From Kribbella pratensis (GTDB lineage Bacteria > Actinomycetota > Actinomycetes > Propionibacteriales > Kribbellaceae), in assembly GCF_004365355.1 (NCBI RefSeq), contig NZ_SODP01000001.1, positions 1,929,473 through 1,993,472 of the forward strand: DNA of 64,000 nucleotides, read 5' to 3'. The notes under the pieces are model-generated. The model had not been told where the DNA came from, made no database searches, and saw nothing but the letters and a program-made list of their open reading frames with translations. Position numbers and translations under genes: made by a program. Shown piece by piece: positions 25,368 to 34,333 of this stretch. The stretch's first letter is position 1. Every line of letters begins with the position of its first letter.

Positions 25368-26069
25368 ATGAACTTCCAGAGTCCCCAGTCGCAGGTCGTG
25401 CTCTCCGGTCACGGCCTGGTCAAGTACTACGGCAGCATGGTCGGCCTGGCCGGCGTGGACGTTGCTGTCCGGTCCGGCGAGGCCCTCGCGGTGATGGGCC
25501 CGAGCGGCAACGGTAAAACCACCCTGCTGCATGTGCTGGCCGGAATCCTCACGCCGGACCAGGGGGAGGTGTGGCTTGCCGGTGAACGCGTGGACCAGTT
25601 GAACGACGCCGCCCGGACAGTACTACGTCGGCGGCGGCTCGGGTTCGTGTTCCAGGACAACCAACTGCTGGCTGAACTGCCCGCGGACGAGAATGTGGCG
25701 CTCCCGTTGATGGTGGACGGTCTGAGCCGGCGGGACGCGATCGGCCGGGCCCGGAACATGCTCGCCCAGGTCGGCCTGGCCGCTGAGGTCGGCCGTCGTC
25801 CGGGCGAGCTCTCCGGCGGCCAGGCGCAACGAGTCGCGATCGCCCGTGCTCTGGTCGGCGAACCGCAGGTGGTGTTCGCCGACGAACCAACCGGCGCTCT
25901 GGACGCAGCCACCGGCTCCCAGGTCATCGACCTGCTGGTCGGCGCAGCGACCTACCGCGGCGCGGCAGTTGTTGTCGTCACGCACGACAACGCAGTTGCC
26001 GCCCGCTGCCACCGCGCGCTCCACATCGTCGACGGTCGGGTCAGCGAGTCGACGGGAGTCGCACGATGA
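25368..26069 (+). CDS. ABC transporter ATP-binding protein (MacB/LolD type)
   Basis: This 233-residue ATPase has Walker A GPSGNGKTT, Q-loop FVFQDNQLLAELPADENVAL, signature LSGGQAQR, Walker B VVFADEPTGALD and H-loop VTHDNAVAARC. The stop overlaps the permease start as ATGA, so the two form one exporter. It is a paralogue of the ATPase at 13.3-14.1 kb. Its substrate cannot be inferred; related pairs export lipids, peptides or antibiotics. Confidence 0.88.
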   Translation: MNFQSPQSQVVLSGHGLVKYYGSMVGLAGVDVAVRSGEALAVMGPSGNGKTTLLHVLAGILTPDQGEVWLAGERVDQLNDAARTVLRRRRLGFVFQDNQLLAELPADENVALPLMVDGLSRRDAIGRARNMLAQVGLAAEVGRRPGELSGGQAQRVAIARALVGEPQVVFADEPTGALDAATGSQVIDLLVGAATYRGAAVVVVTHDNAVAARCHRALHIVDGRVSESTGVAR

Positions 26070-27715
26070 ATCCGATGACCGACCTCGGCCTGCGCTTTGT
26101 ACGTCGTCCGGGGCCGGGTGGACGCGCCGCCAACCTGGCGGCGCTCGGAGCGACCGCAGTCGTCGCATTGCTGGTGACCTTCTTGATCGCGGGCTCACTC
26201 GGACTGTCACACCGTTCGGAGCGCATCGGTTGGCGGAGTGCGGACAAGGCCGACCCCGCGACCGCGATCGGTGCGCTGCATCTCGACGACGACCAGCGCG
26301 TTGACGGCCAGCGGATGACCGTCCTCGACCTGGCAACGCTCAAGCCCAACGAACTCCCGCCACCGCCCGGCCTCGAGCACACTCCGAAGCCAGGTGAAGT
26401 CTTCGTCTCGCCCGAGGTCGCCAAGCGCTGGTCCAGCCTCAGCACGAAGTACGGCGTTGCAGAGCCGACCGGTGTGATCACCGCGAAGGGTCTGTCCTCG
26501 CCGGAGGAGTTCATCGTCATCCGGGGCGTCCGAACGATCCCGGCCGACGAGCACCCGCAGTACGTGAGTAGTTGGCACGACAAGGTGTGGGACAGCCGCA
26601 TGCTCGGTCTGCTGATCGCAGTCGCCTTCGGCATCACTCTCGTGCTGTTCCCGATCCTCAGCCTCGTCGGCCAAGCAGCCGGTGTCGCAGCCAAGCGCCG
26701 CGAACACAGACTGGCTGCACTTCGCCTCGCCGGCGCCACGCGAACACAGGTCCTCTGGCTGAGCGCAGTGGAGCAAGCTGTCCTCGCTTTGGCCGGCGCA
26801 GTGATCGGACTGGTCGGCTACACGGCCCTGAGCCCATTGATCGCCCGCATCCCGCTCGGCGGCGGACGCTGGTACGTCGGCGACATCACCGTCAACTGGT
26901 GGACGGTCCTGGTCGTACTGGTCGCAGTACCCGTCCTGTCTGTCGTGAGCGCACTGATCGGCCTGGGCCGCGTCAGCATCACCCCGCTGGGCGTTGTCCG
27001 CGGTCAAACCCGTAAGGGCGTCAGCGTCCTGCGTCTCGGCCTGTTGGTGATCGGTCCGCTGATCCTGGCGTACTACGGTCTTCAGGCTGCTTTCCTGCCC
27101 TTGCTGATCGGTGTCGGGTTCGCTGCGCTCGCCGTACGCATCATCGGGCCGTTCGCGGTGCAGGTGGTCGGCAAGACGATGGCGAACCTGGCAAACGGAC
27201 CCGTGACGTTGCTGGCGGGTCGCAGGCTTGTCGACGACCCGAAGGGCGCTTTCCGGCCGGTGGCGGCGCTGGTGCTGTCGGGCTTCGTCACTGGCTTCAT
27301 CTCGGTGTTCATGCCGCCCGGTGACGACGATCCGAGCTTCCACGACATGCGGATCGGTGTGGCACTCCTGCTGTCGCTGGTCTTCCTGACGGTGGCAGCG
27401 TCGACTGCGGCCGGTGCGGTTGGGACTGCGCTCGACCAGGCGGCTCCGGCGCGAGCGCTGCGGCGGTCCGGCGTACCGCTGAAGGTGATTGAGCGGTCGG
27501 CGCGGGTTGCGGCAGTCGTACCGGTGATCGGGGTCGGGCTGCCGGTCGTCGGGTTCGGGGCGCTGTGCGGGCTGGCGCTGAGCGGCGGGAAGGTCATCAC
27601 GCAGGGCAGTTCCGGCGTACTGCTGCTGATCGGGCAGGTCGTGGCCGGGCTCATCCTCGTCGCGGTCGCGGGCGCCGCCGGTGCGCCGGTCCTGCGGAAG
27701 GCGAGTGCGAACTGA
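26066..27715 (+). CDS. FtsX-like ABC transporter permease
   Basis: This 549-residue membrane protein has a first membrane helix at about 30-50, an extracytoplasmic stretch to about 170, then FtsX-domain helices (AAKRREHRLAALRLAGATRTQ is the cytoplasmic coupling segment after the second helix). Another block of spans follows from about 315, with LLAGRRLVDDPKGAFRPVAA preceding the last FtsX-type helices. It is translationally coupled to the ATPase. It shows what an intact version of the interrupted permease in the left part of the window may look like, although the two are not close in sequence. Confidence 0.85.
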   Translation: MNPMTDLGLRFVRRPGPGGRAANLAALGATAVVALLVTFLIAGSLGLSHRSERIGWRSADKADPATAIGALHLDDDQRVDGQRMTVLDLATLKPNELPPPPGLEHTPKPGEVFVSPEVAKRWSSLSTKYGVAEPTGVITAKGLSSPEEFIVIRGVRTIPADEHPQYVSSWHDKVWDSRMLGLLIAVAFGITLVLFPILSLVGQAAGVAAKRREHRLAALRLAGATRTQVLWLSAVEQAVLALAGAVIGLVGYTALSPLIARIPLGGGRWYVGDITVNWWTVLVVLVAVPVLSVVSALIGLGRVSITPLGVVRGQTRKGVSVLRLGLLVIGPLILAYYGLQAAFLPLLIGVGFAALAVRIIGPFAVQVVGKTMANLANGPVTLLAGRRLVDDPKGAFRPVAALVLSGFVTGFISVFMPPGDDDPSFHDMRIGVALLLSLVFLTVAASTAAGAVGTALDQAAPARALRRSGVPLKVIERSARVAAVVPVIGVGLPVVGFGALCGLALSGGKVITQGSSGVLLLIGQVVAGLILVAVAGAAGAPVLRKASAN

Positions 27716-27772
27716 GCGCGGTTGTCCACAAGGGTCGAACGCTCGGGCTCGCGATCGTGCAAGGATGAGGGC

Positions 27773-28384
27773 ATGCGTGACCTGAATGCACCGGAGCTCG
27801 CGGACGCATCCGCGGACCTGCGCGAGGCGATCGATCGGTGCGGCTACTACCCCGACGTGGTGACGGATTCGCTCGAGGTGGCGATCGCCGGCGAGCCGAT
27901 CCGCGCCTATGTGCTGCAGCACGAGCCGACGTTCGACCGGGACGAGGTCCGGCGGCACATCACGATCCTGGCGCTGACCCCGAGCCGGCTGATCGTCGGC
28001 CACACCGACGAACACGCCGCCGACGAACTGATCCGCGCGCCGTATGCGTCGACCTCGACCGAGGCGATCCCGTTGCACCGGGTCAACGCCGTCGTCGTGA
28101 ACCGCGTCGTCCCGAACCCGGCCGGCTACGCCTCCGGCAAGTCCGACCCGGCCGTGGCCGGCGCCGGCGAGGTCGTGCTGACGATCGGCTGGGGCATGGT
28201 CAACCGGATCGACCTCGAGCCCGCCGTCTGCGCCGACCCGAACTGCGAGGCCGACCACGGGTACACCGGCTCGGTCGCGGCCGACGACATCTCGCTGCGG
28301 ATCAGCGCGGCGGCCGACGGTCCGGCCGGGATCCAGCAAGTGCTCGAGTTCGCCAAGGCGCTGTCCTTCGCGACCAGCAGGTAG
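27773..28384 (+). CDS. DUF5998 family protein
   Basis: This 203-residue cytoplasmic protein matches a family conserved in actinobacteria beside an alkaline-phosphatase-family gene, as here. Recognisable blocks are LREAIDRCGYYPDVVTDSLE, YVLQHEPTFDRDEVRRHITI, LTPSRLIVGHTDEH and CADPNCEADHGYTG, the last with two cysteines and a histidine that might bind metal. The function is unknown. The ATG at 27773 is preceded by AAGGATGAGG. It lies 4 nt before the next gene, so the two are one operon. Confidence 0.8.
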   Translation: MRDLNAPELADASADLREAIDRCGYYPDVVTDSLEVAIAGEPIRAYVLQHEPTFDRDEVRRHITILALTPSRLIVGHTDEHAADELIRAPYASTSTEAIPLHRVNAVVVNRVVPNPAGYASGKSDPAVAGAGEVVLTIGWGMVNRIDLEPAVCADPNCEADHGYTGSVAADDISLRISAAADGPAGIQQVLEFAKALSFATSR

Positions 28385-28388
28385 TGCC

Positions 28389-29513
28389 GTGATCGTCCCG
28401 GTTTCCCCGCAGTACGGCGGCGGATCGCTCGCCGACGTACTGCCGTCGGTGGCCGGTGCGCTGTCGGTCCCGGGGGAGACGAACGTCCTCGGCCTGCCCG
28501 CCGCCCCGCGGTACGCCGTACTCCTCCTCGACGGCCTGGGGTGGAACCTGCTCCAGCGGTACGCCGAGGCCGCGCCGTACCTGTCCTCGCTGATCCCGGC
28601 CGGCCGGAGCCTGACCGCGGGCGTGCCGTCGACCACTGCGGTGAGTCTGACGAGCCTCGGCACGGGACTGCCGCCGGGCGCGCACGGCATCGTCGGCTAC
28701 ACCTCGATCGTCCCGGAGACCGGCGACCTGCTGAATGCGCTGGCCTGGGATGCCCCGGTCGACCCGCGGCGCTGGCAGCCGCACGGCACGGTCTTCGATC
28801 GGGCAGCCGCCGCCGGCGTCGCGACTCGCAACGTGAGCAAGGCGCGGTTCGACTCGTCCGGTTTGACGGCCGCTGCATTCCGGGGGAGTGCGCACCGCGG
28901 CGCGGACACGGTCGAGGACCGGCTGGACGCGACCCGGTTCGCGAGTCGCGAGGGGAAGTCGTCGCTTGTCTACGTGTACGACTCGCAGCTCGACTACATC
29001 GGCCATCAGCAGGGCTGCGACTCGTGGCAGTGGCAGAAGGAGCTGTCCGCGGCTGACGACTTCGCATTGCAGGTCCGCTCGGCGTTGCCGCGTGACGCCG
29101 TGCTGCTGGTCGTCGCTGATCACGGCATGATCGACATCGCGCCCGAGCATCGCGTGGACGTCGACCTCGAGCCGGCGCTGACCGACGGCGTACGAGTCGT
29201 CGGCGGTGAGTCCCGTTTCCGCCACCTGTACTGCGTTCCCGGCGCCGAGCTCGATGTCATCGCGACCTATAGCGAACGGCTCGGTGACAAGGCACTCGTC
29301 TTGTCGCGCTCGGATGCGATCGCCCGCGGCTGGTTCGGGCCGGTCGAGGATCGGGTCGCGCCGCGCCTCGGTGACGTCATCGTCGCGTCGCTGGGTCCGG
29401 TCGCACTCGTCGCATCACGCCGGCACGCCCAAGAGGCGAACCTGATCGGTCTGCACGGCTCGCTGACCGCCGACGAGATGGAGATCCCACTCCTCGTCGA
29501 CGCCGGGCGCTAG
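28389..29513 (+). CDS. Alkaline-phosphatase-superfamily phosphodiesterase (nucleotide pyrophosphatase type)
   Basis: This 374-residue protein has the two-metal core of type I phosphodiesterases: the first metal aspartate in AVLLLDGLGW, the nucleophile threonine in VPSTTAVSLTSLGTG, then DSQLDYIGHQQG, VVADHGM and NLIGLHGSL. It has no signal peptide. The natural substrate is unknown. The GTG start at 28389 follows the DUF5998 stop by 4 nt. The gene ends in a 4-bp tail-to-tail overlap with the subtilase gene. Confidence 0.85.
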   Translation: MIVPVSPQYGGGSLADVLPSVAGALSVPGETNVLGLPAAPRYAVLLLDGLGWNLLQRYAEAAPYLSSLIPAGRSLTAGVPSTTAVSLTSLGTGLPPGAHGIVGYTSIVPETGDLLNALAWDAPVDPRRWQPHGTVFDRAAAAGVATRNVSKARFDSSGLTAAAFRGSAHRGADTVEDRLDATRFASREGKSSLVYVYDSQLDYIGHQQGCDSWQWQKELSAADDFALQVRSALPRDAVLLVVADHGMIDIAPEHRVDVDLEPALTDGVRVVGGESRFRHLYCVPGAELDVIATYSERLGDKALVLSRSDAIARGWFGPVEDRVAPRLGDVIVASLGPVALVASRRHAQEANLIGLHGSLTADEMEIPLLVDAGR

Positions 29514-31153
29514 AAGCTCCAGACGTCCCAGTAGAAGCTGGTCTGCGCGGTCTTGGCCTGGCCGTCGCGGGCGATGACCGTGACCTTGTAGCGACCCGCG
29601 CCGGGCGTCAGGACTCCTGTGATCCAGCCGCGTTCGGGGTCGATGGACAGGCCGGGCGGAAGGCCGGCGGCCGAGTAGCTGATGTCGCCCGAGCCGCCGG
29701 TGCCCTTCATCAGCAACGGGATCGCGGGGACGCCGCCGACACCGATCTGCTCGCTGGGTTCGGTGATGGCGATCGCGCCCCGCGGCTGGGCCGGCGCGGC
29801 TCCGACCGCCTCGGCGGCGTCGACGAGACCCTCACCGTAGAACGAGTTGTTGGCTGTCGGACCCACGCATTCGCCGGTCGCGCCGGGCGGGCAGGCGAGG
29901 TCGTTGGCCTGCTGGGCGAGTCGGGCGCGGACCTCGGCGGGTGTGAGCTTGGGGTCGACGCTTCGGAGCAGCGCGGCGACACCGGCAACGTGCGGCGACG
30001 CCATCGACGTACCCTCGAGGATCTTGTAGCCGCCGCCCGGCACCGTCGAGTACACGTCCTCGCCCGGGGCGGCCAGGTTGATCTTGTTCACGCCGAAGTT
30101 CGAGAACTGCGACTTCACGCTGCTCGGATCGACGGAACCCACCACGACCACGTCCGGGAGCTCGGTCGGCAGGCTGATGCAGTCGTTCGTGACGGTCCGC
30201 GGCGCGGCGGTAGAGTCGTCCGGGCTGGAGTCGTCGCCGGACTTGTTCGCCAGGTCGTAGTCCTCGTTGCCCGCCGCGGCCACGTTCACGACGCCCTTGC
30301 TGTCGGAGTACGCGACGGCCCGGCGTACTGCCTCGGCGATCGCCTCCTGGTCCTTGTCGCTCGGGCACAGGAACAACCACGGGTCCACGTAGTAGCTGTT
30401 GTTCGTCACCGAGACACCCTTGTCGGCGGCGAACATGAACGCGCAGACCGTGTTCTCCGGGAAGAACAACTGGTTGCCGGCCTCGGCGATCCGGATCGAC
30501 GACACCTTCACGCCGGGCGCGACGCCGATCATGCCGACGCCGTTCTTCGCGCCGGCGATCGTGCCGGCGACGTGGGTGCCGTGCTCGCCGACCGGACGCC
30601 AGGCGCCTGGCCGGGTGTCGACCTTGCCGTACGCGCAGGACGCCGACTTCGACGCGTCGAAGTTCGCCTTCAGATCCGGGTGCTGGTCGTCCACGCCGGT
30701 GTCGAGTACGCCGACCGTCACGTTCTTCGAGCCCTGGTTCTTCTGCCAGGCCTGGTCGGCGCCGATCTGCGTCATGTCGGCGCGATCCGTCTCCGGAGCC
30801 GTCGTCGCGGTTTCCGGTACCGCGGACGGGATGGCCGGATTGCCGACATCGGCCGGGAGATCCGTGGTCCGGGTGGCTCCGGCCTTCTCGACACCGGCGA
30901 CGTCGCGCATGTTCGTGACGAAGTCGGGAGCCGTCGAGTGGGCCACGATCACCCCGATGGCGTCGTACGTCGCGTAGACCGTGCCGCCGTTCTGGGTGAC
31001 GGCCCCGGTGACCTTTCCGGTCTGATTCGGTTCGGTGATCACGAAGTACGCACGCAGCCCCGCCTCGGCCCGGACCGGCGTCGCACAGGCCGGCAGAGTG
31101 GCGCTGACGACAGTCAGACAGGCCGCGACGATGAGAAGCAGAGCTTTGCGCAC
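29510..31153 (-). CDS. Secreted subtilisin-like serine protease (S8)
   Basis: This 547-residue exported protease starts at the GTG at 31153, giving a good signal peptide (MRKALLLIVAACLTVVSATL, ending around CATPVRA). A propeptide region (about 30-100) precedes the S8 domain with catalytic D151 in GVLDTGVDDQHPDL, H191 in EHGTHVAGT and S383 in GTSMASPHVAG. A C-terminal immunoglobulin-like domain (from about 455, with SAAGLPPGLSIDPERGWITG) resembles putative-Ig (He_PIG) modules. The longer frame from 31195 adds residues unlike a signal peptide. It probably degrades external protein. Confidence 0.88.
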   Translation of the reverse strand: MRKALLLIVAACLTVVSATLPACATPVRAEAGLRAYFVITEPNQTGKVTGAVTQNGGTVYATYDAIGVIVAHSTAPDFVTNMRDVAGVEKAGATRTTDLPADVGNPAIPSAVPETATTAPETDRADMTQIGADQAWQKNQGSKNVTVGVLDTGVDDQHPDLKANFDASKSASCAYGKVDTRPGAWRPVGEHGTHVAGTIAGAKNGVGMIGVAPGVKVSSIRIAEAGNQLFFPENTVCAFMFAADKGVSVTNNSYYVDPWLFLCPSDKDQEAIAEAVRRAVAYSDSKGVVNVAAAGNEDYDLANKSGDDSSPDDSTAAPRTVTNDCISLPTELPDVVVVGSVDPSSVKSQFSNFGVNKINLAAPGEDVYSTVPGGGYKILEGTSMASPHVAGVAALLRSVDPKLTPAEVRARLAQQANDLACPPGATGECVGPTANNSFYGEGLVDAAEAVGAAPAQPRGAIAITEPSEQIGVGGVPAIPLLMKGTGGSGDISYSAAGLPPGLSIDPERGWITGVLTPGAGRYKVTVIARDGQAKTAQTSFYWDVWSF

Positions 31154-31251
31154 GATCCATTCAAACCGCACCGAGCCCCAGAACCAAAGCGGCACCGAAC
31201 GACACCCCCCGAGGTGCGGCCCGCACCGCTGACTTGGCAGGATGATCGCCC

Positions 31252-31905
31252 GTGGCTGAGCTGCTCTATTTCACCGGGACCATGGACTGTGGCAAGTCGA
31301 CGTTGGCCCTTCAGATGGATCACAACCACAAGGCGCGGGGACGGCTCGGCCGGATCTTCACCAGCCATGACCGGGCGGGTGAGTCGGTGCTCTCGTCGCG
31401 GCTCGGGCTGTCCGCGGACGCGGTCGAGGTGCGGGCGGAGTTCGACTTCTGGGACTACGTGGTCAACGAGCTCACCCAGGGCGGACGGATCGACTACGCG
31501 GTGTGCGACGAGGCGCAGTTCTACAGTCCGCTGCAGATCGAGCAGCTGGCCCGGCTGGTCGACGAGCTGCAGATCGACGTGTTCTGCTTCGGGATCCTGA
31601 CCGACTTCCGGGCGACGCTGTTCCCGGGTTCGGCCCGATTGGTCGAGCTCGCCGACCGGATGGAGCTGCTCCAGGTCGAGGCGTTGTGCTGGTGCGGTGA
31701 ACGGGCCACGCACAACGCCCGTACGATCGGTGGGGAGATGGTGACCGAGGGCGAGCAGCTGGTGGTGGGTGACATGGTGACCCGCGACCTCGAGCCGGCG
31801 TACGAAGTGTTGTGCCGCCGGCACCACCGCCGCCGGCTCACCCAGGCCCGCGCCCGCGCCACCCTGTCCCCAGAGGTCCTGCCGTTCGGAGGAGCTGCTT
31901 CATGA
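31252..31905 (+). CDS. tdk: Thymidine kinase (type II)
   Basis: It phosphorylates thymidine to dTMP in pyrimidine salvage. The 217-residue protein has the P-loop GTMDCGKST (9-17), Walker B-like VCDEAQF, the lasso/zinc region ALCWCGERATHNAR, and a second ligand set near CRRHHRRR, as in bacterial type II kinases. The GTG start at 31252 gives MAELLYFTG, the family N-terminus. It is followed immediately by a small open frame and a hairpin leading into the rhodanese gene. Confidence 0.9.
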   Translation: MAELLYFTGTMDCGKSTLALQMDHNHKARGRLGRIFTSHDRAGESVLSSRLGLSADAVEVRAEFDFWDYVVNELTQGGRIDYAVCDEAQFYSPLQIEQLARLVDELQIDVFCFGILTDFRATLFPGSARLVELADRMELLQVEALCWCGERATHNARTIGGEMVTEGEQLVVGDMVTRDLEPAYEVLCRRHHRRRLTQARARATLSPEVLPFGGAAS

Positions 31906-31986
31906 ACGAGCGCAGCGAGTTCATCAAAAAGTACAGCGCGGACCGTGCCTCATCCGCGCCCGGAGCGAAGCGAGGACGTGGATGAG
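31902..31986 (+). repeat. Start-codon hairpin repeat with embedded 27-codon open frame
   Basis: Two small inverted repeats lie in the tdk-rhodanese junction. ATGAAC/GTTCAT (31902-31907/31919-31924) encloses GAGCGCAGCGA. CTCATCCGCG/CGTGGATGAG (31949-31958/31977-31986, one G-T pair) encloses a loop with GGAGCGAAGCGAGGA, and its right arm holds the rhodanese ATG at 31982. The same stretch encodes MNERSEFIKK to KRGRG (31902-31985), whose TGA overlaps the rhodanese ATG. N-termini of this kind recur in actinobacterial gene models, so I regard it as a dispersed intergenic element. Whether the peptide is made is open. Confidence 0.5.
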
Positions 31987-32797
31987 CCCGTTGATCACCG
32001 TTGACGAACTGCGCGCGCTGTCGCCCGTGCTCGTGGACGTGACGTGGAATCTCGCGGGTCCGCCCGGCAAGGAGGCATACGACGCCGGTCACCTGCCGGG
32101 CGCGTACTTCGTCGACCTCGACACCGAACTCGCCGGCCCGCCCGGCCCCGGCCGCCACCCGTTGCCCGACGCAACCACCGTCACCGCGACGTTCCAGCGC
32201 CTCGGCATCACGTCCGCGGACACCCCGGTCGTCGTGTACGACGCCGCGAACGCCATGTCCGCCGCCCGCGCATGGTGGATCTTCCGGTACTTCGGTTTGA
32301 CCGACGTACGCGTCCTCGACGGCGGACTCGCCGCGTGGAAGGCCGCCGGGGGAGAGGTCACCGCCGGAGCACCCGCCGACGGAGCCGGCACGTTCGTCGC
32401 AACTCCCGGCCACTTGCCCGTACTCGACGCCGACGGCGCGGCCGAGGCCGCTGCGAAGGGCGTCCTGCTGGATGCCCGCGCTCCCGAGCGCTTCGCCGGT
32501 GAGGTCGAGCCCATGGACCCGGTAGCCGGCCACATCCCCGGCGCCACCAACGCTCCGACAACCGCGAACGTGGACGAAACGGGACACTTTCTCCCCGCCG
32601 CCGACCTCCGCGCCCGCTTCGAGAAGCTCGGCGTCACACCGGACGCCGAGACCGCCGTCTACTGCGGCTCCGGCGTGACCGCCGCCCACGAAGCCCTGGC
32701 CCTCGAATCCGCCGGTCTACCCTCCAAGGTCTACATCGGCTCCTGGTCCGAATGGATCACCGACCCGACCCGCCCGGTAGCCACGGGCAAGAACTGA
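31982..32797 (+). CDS. Sulfurtransferase (tandem rhodanese, thiosulfate/mercaptopyruvate type)
   Basis: This 271-residue two-domain rhodanese has the catalytic cysteine in the second domain (AVYCGSGVTAAHEAL). The CGSGVT loop is closer to mercaptopyruvate sulfurtransferases than to CRKG-type thiosulfate enzymes. The first domain (about 5-125) is inactive, with VVVYDAANAMSAAR at the loop. Start ATG 31982 has GAGGA 5 nt upstream in a hairpin loop, and the ATG itself lies in the stem, suggesting translational control. Confidence 0.85.
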   Translation: MSPLITVDELRALSPVLVDVTWNLAGPPGKEAYDAGHLPGAYFVDLDTELAGPPGPGRHPLPDATTVTATFQRLGITSADTPVVVYDAANAMSAARAWWIFRYFGLTDVRVLDGGLAAWKAAGGEVTAGAPADGAGTFVATPGHLPVLDADGAAEAAAKGVLLDARAPERFAGEVEPMDPVAGHIPGATNAPTTANVDETGHFLPAADLRARFEKLGVTPDAETAVYCGSGVTAAHEALALESAGLPSKVYIGSWSEWITDPTRPVATGKN

Positions 32798-32855
32798 TTG
32801 GCTACCAGCCCACCGGACCGAGCCCCCTGTTCGCACCGGTGACGAGCGCCGTGAG

Positions 32856-33776
32856 TCACGGGATCAGCACCACTCGGACGCCGGGACGCGGCGGCTCGGT
32901 CCAGGCGTGCTGGACGTCTGCGAGTGGGACTGTGCGTGGGGTGATATCGAGGGCTCCGGAGGTGATCAGGGTGGCGAGCTCAGGGAGTTCGGCGAGGATG
33001 TCGCGGCCGGAGACGGAGCCTTGGCCGCTGCCGATGATCGTCAGCGCAGCGGCCCTCAGCAGGTTCGACGGGAGCGTCAGCTCACGGGCGGCCATCGAGC
33101 CGATCTGGATCCAGGTCAGCGGTTGGGCGCGGTCGGAACGCGCGTGGAGGATGGCGGACATCGCCTGCTCGGTCGGCTCGCCCCAGAGATAGTCGAGGAC
33201 CACGTCGACGTTGGCGGCGGCCTCGGCGACAGCATCGAGCGTGACCGCCTCATCCGCGCCCAGGGTCGTGAGCAGTTTCAAGCGGGCGGAGTCGCGGCCT
33301 GCGCCGATGACCTTGGACGCGCCCAGGTGCTTGGCGATCTGTACGGCGAGTTGTCCCGCGTTCCCCGTCGCGCCCAGGACGAGAACGGACCCGCCCTGGA
33401 AGTTCGCGCGTCGCCGGAGCGCGACCCACGAGGACATCGCCGGATTCATCCCGGCCGCGACCGCCACCGGATCGGTGCCCGCAGGCAGTACGACGGCACG
33501 CCGGCGATCCACGGCCGCCCGCTCCGCCATCGTGCCGACCGCGTTGTCATCGGCAACGAAGTACAGCAGATCGCCGTCGGCCGTCCGTGCGACCCCGTCG
33601 ATACCGGGGACCATCGGCAGGGAGCCCTCCGACGTGTAGTGCGTCCCGTTCGCCGCCGACCGCACCCGCGGATGGAGGCCAGCGGCAACCACCTCGACGA
33701 CATCGGGTCCGGCCGGTTCGGGGAACACGTCGTACGTCGGCGGTTCGTCGAACGACCGCACCACGGCTGCGTACAT
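32856..33776 (-). CDS. Zinc-type alcohol dehydrogenase-like quinone oxidoreductase
   Basis: This 306-residue medium-chain reductase has an N-terminal GroES-like part (MYAAVVRSFDEPPTYDVFPE) and a Rossmann domain with SVLVLGATGNAGQLAVQIAK. It lacks the catalytic and structural zinc cysteines, so it is a quinone-reductase-type NADPH enzyme. Start ATG 33776 has a GAGG 5-6 nt upstream; the extra 31 residues of a longer frame run through the operator region. It is divergent from a MarR gene that probably represses it. Confidence 0.85.
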   Translation of the reverse strand: MYAAVVRSFDEPPTYDVFPEPAGPDVVEVVAAGLHPRVRSAANGTHYTSEGSLPMVPGIDGVARTADGDLLYFVADDNAVGTMAERAAVDRRRAVVLPAGTDPVAVAAGMNPAMSSWVALRRRANFQGGSVLVLGATGNAGQLAVQIAKHLGASKVIGAGRDSARLKLLTTLGADEAVTLDAVAEAAANVDVVLDYLWGEPTEQAMSAILHARSDRAQPLTWIQIGSMAARELTLPSNLLRAAALTIIGSGQGSVSGRDILAELPELATLITSGALDITPRTVPLADVQHAWTEPPRPGVRVVLIP

Positions 33777-33786
33777 CAAGCACCTC

Positions 33787-33854
33787 ACAAAGTAGTTTGT
33801 CTCGCGTACTACCGTGCGAAGATAGTTTGTGCCACGTATCACGTCAACTAGACT
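33787..33854. promoter_or_regulatory. MarR operator and divergent promoters
   Basis: TAGTTTGT-N4-CGTA occurs twice as a direct repeat with a 30-bp period (33793-33808 and 33823-33838); the first copy sits in ACAAAGTAGTTTGT, an ACAAA/TTTGT inverted repeat. The second copy overlaps the -35 region of the marR promoter, whose -10 TAGACT (33849-33854) ends 7 nt before the GTG at 33862. The first lies at the reductase promoter (minus-strand TACTTT). This fits autorepression plus control of the reductase. Confidence 0.55.
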
Positions 33855-33861
33855 CGGGAGC

Positions 33862-34260
33862 GTGAACACCGTGGACGCCCTCGTGCAGCTGTCGTTCCAG
33901 GTTCAGCGGATCCTGGCCGCGGTCGGCGCCGAGCACGACCTGTCGATCATCCAGATCCGGCTGCTCGGGATCCTCCGTGACCGGCAGCCCGGCATGCTCG
34001 AGGTCGGTCAGCACCTCGGGCTCGACAAGTCCTCGATCACCGGCCTGGTCTCGCGCGCCGAGAAGCGCGGCCTCGTCCAACGCACGCCGTCGCCCCACGA
34101 CGGTCGCGGCGTACTCGTTGCACTGACGCCGGCCGGTCGTCGCCTCGCCGAACAGGGTGAAATGCAGATCACCCGCCGGATCACCGAGCTGACCAAGGTG
34201 CTGAACGCGACCCAGCGCAAGGAGTTCACCCAGCTGGCATCCGTGCTGCTCAACCCTTGA
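33862..34260 (+). CDS. MarR-family transcriptional regulator
   Basis: This 132-residue winged-helix regulator has recognition-helix region LGLDKSSITGLVSRAEKRGLV and wing TPSPHDGRGVLVALTPAGRR. Its start is the GTG at 33862, set by the leaderless -10 TAGACT; a second GTG at 33871 is possible. Members bind phenolics or oxidants and release repression of adjacent enzymes, here the divergent quinone oxidoreductase. Confidence 0.88.
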   Translation: MNTVDALVQLSFQVQRILAAVGAEHDLSIIQIRLLGILRDRQPGMLEVGQHLGLDKSSITGLVSRAEKRGLVQRTPSPHDGRGVLVALTPAGRRLAEQGEMQITRRITELTKVLNATQRKEFTQLASVLLNP

Positions 34261-34333
34261 CACAGTCGCGTTGCTGCGCGAGAGTCAGAAATCGATTTCC
34301 CGCACTCCTTCCAACCGCCCCTGGGAGCTAGCG

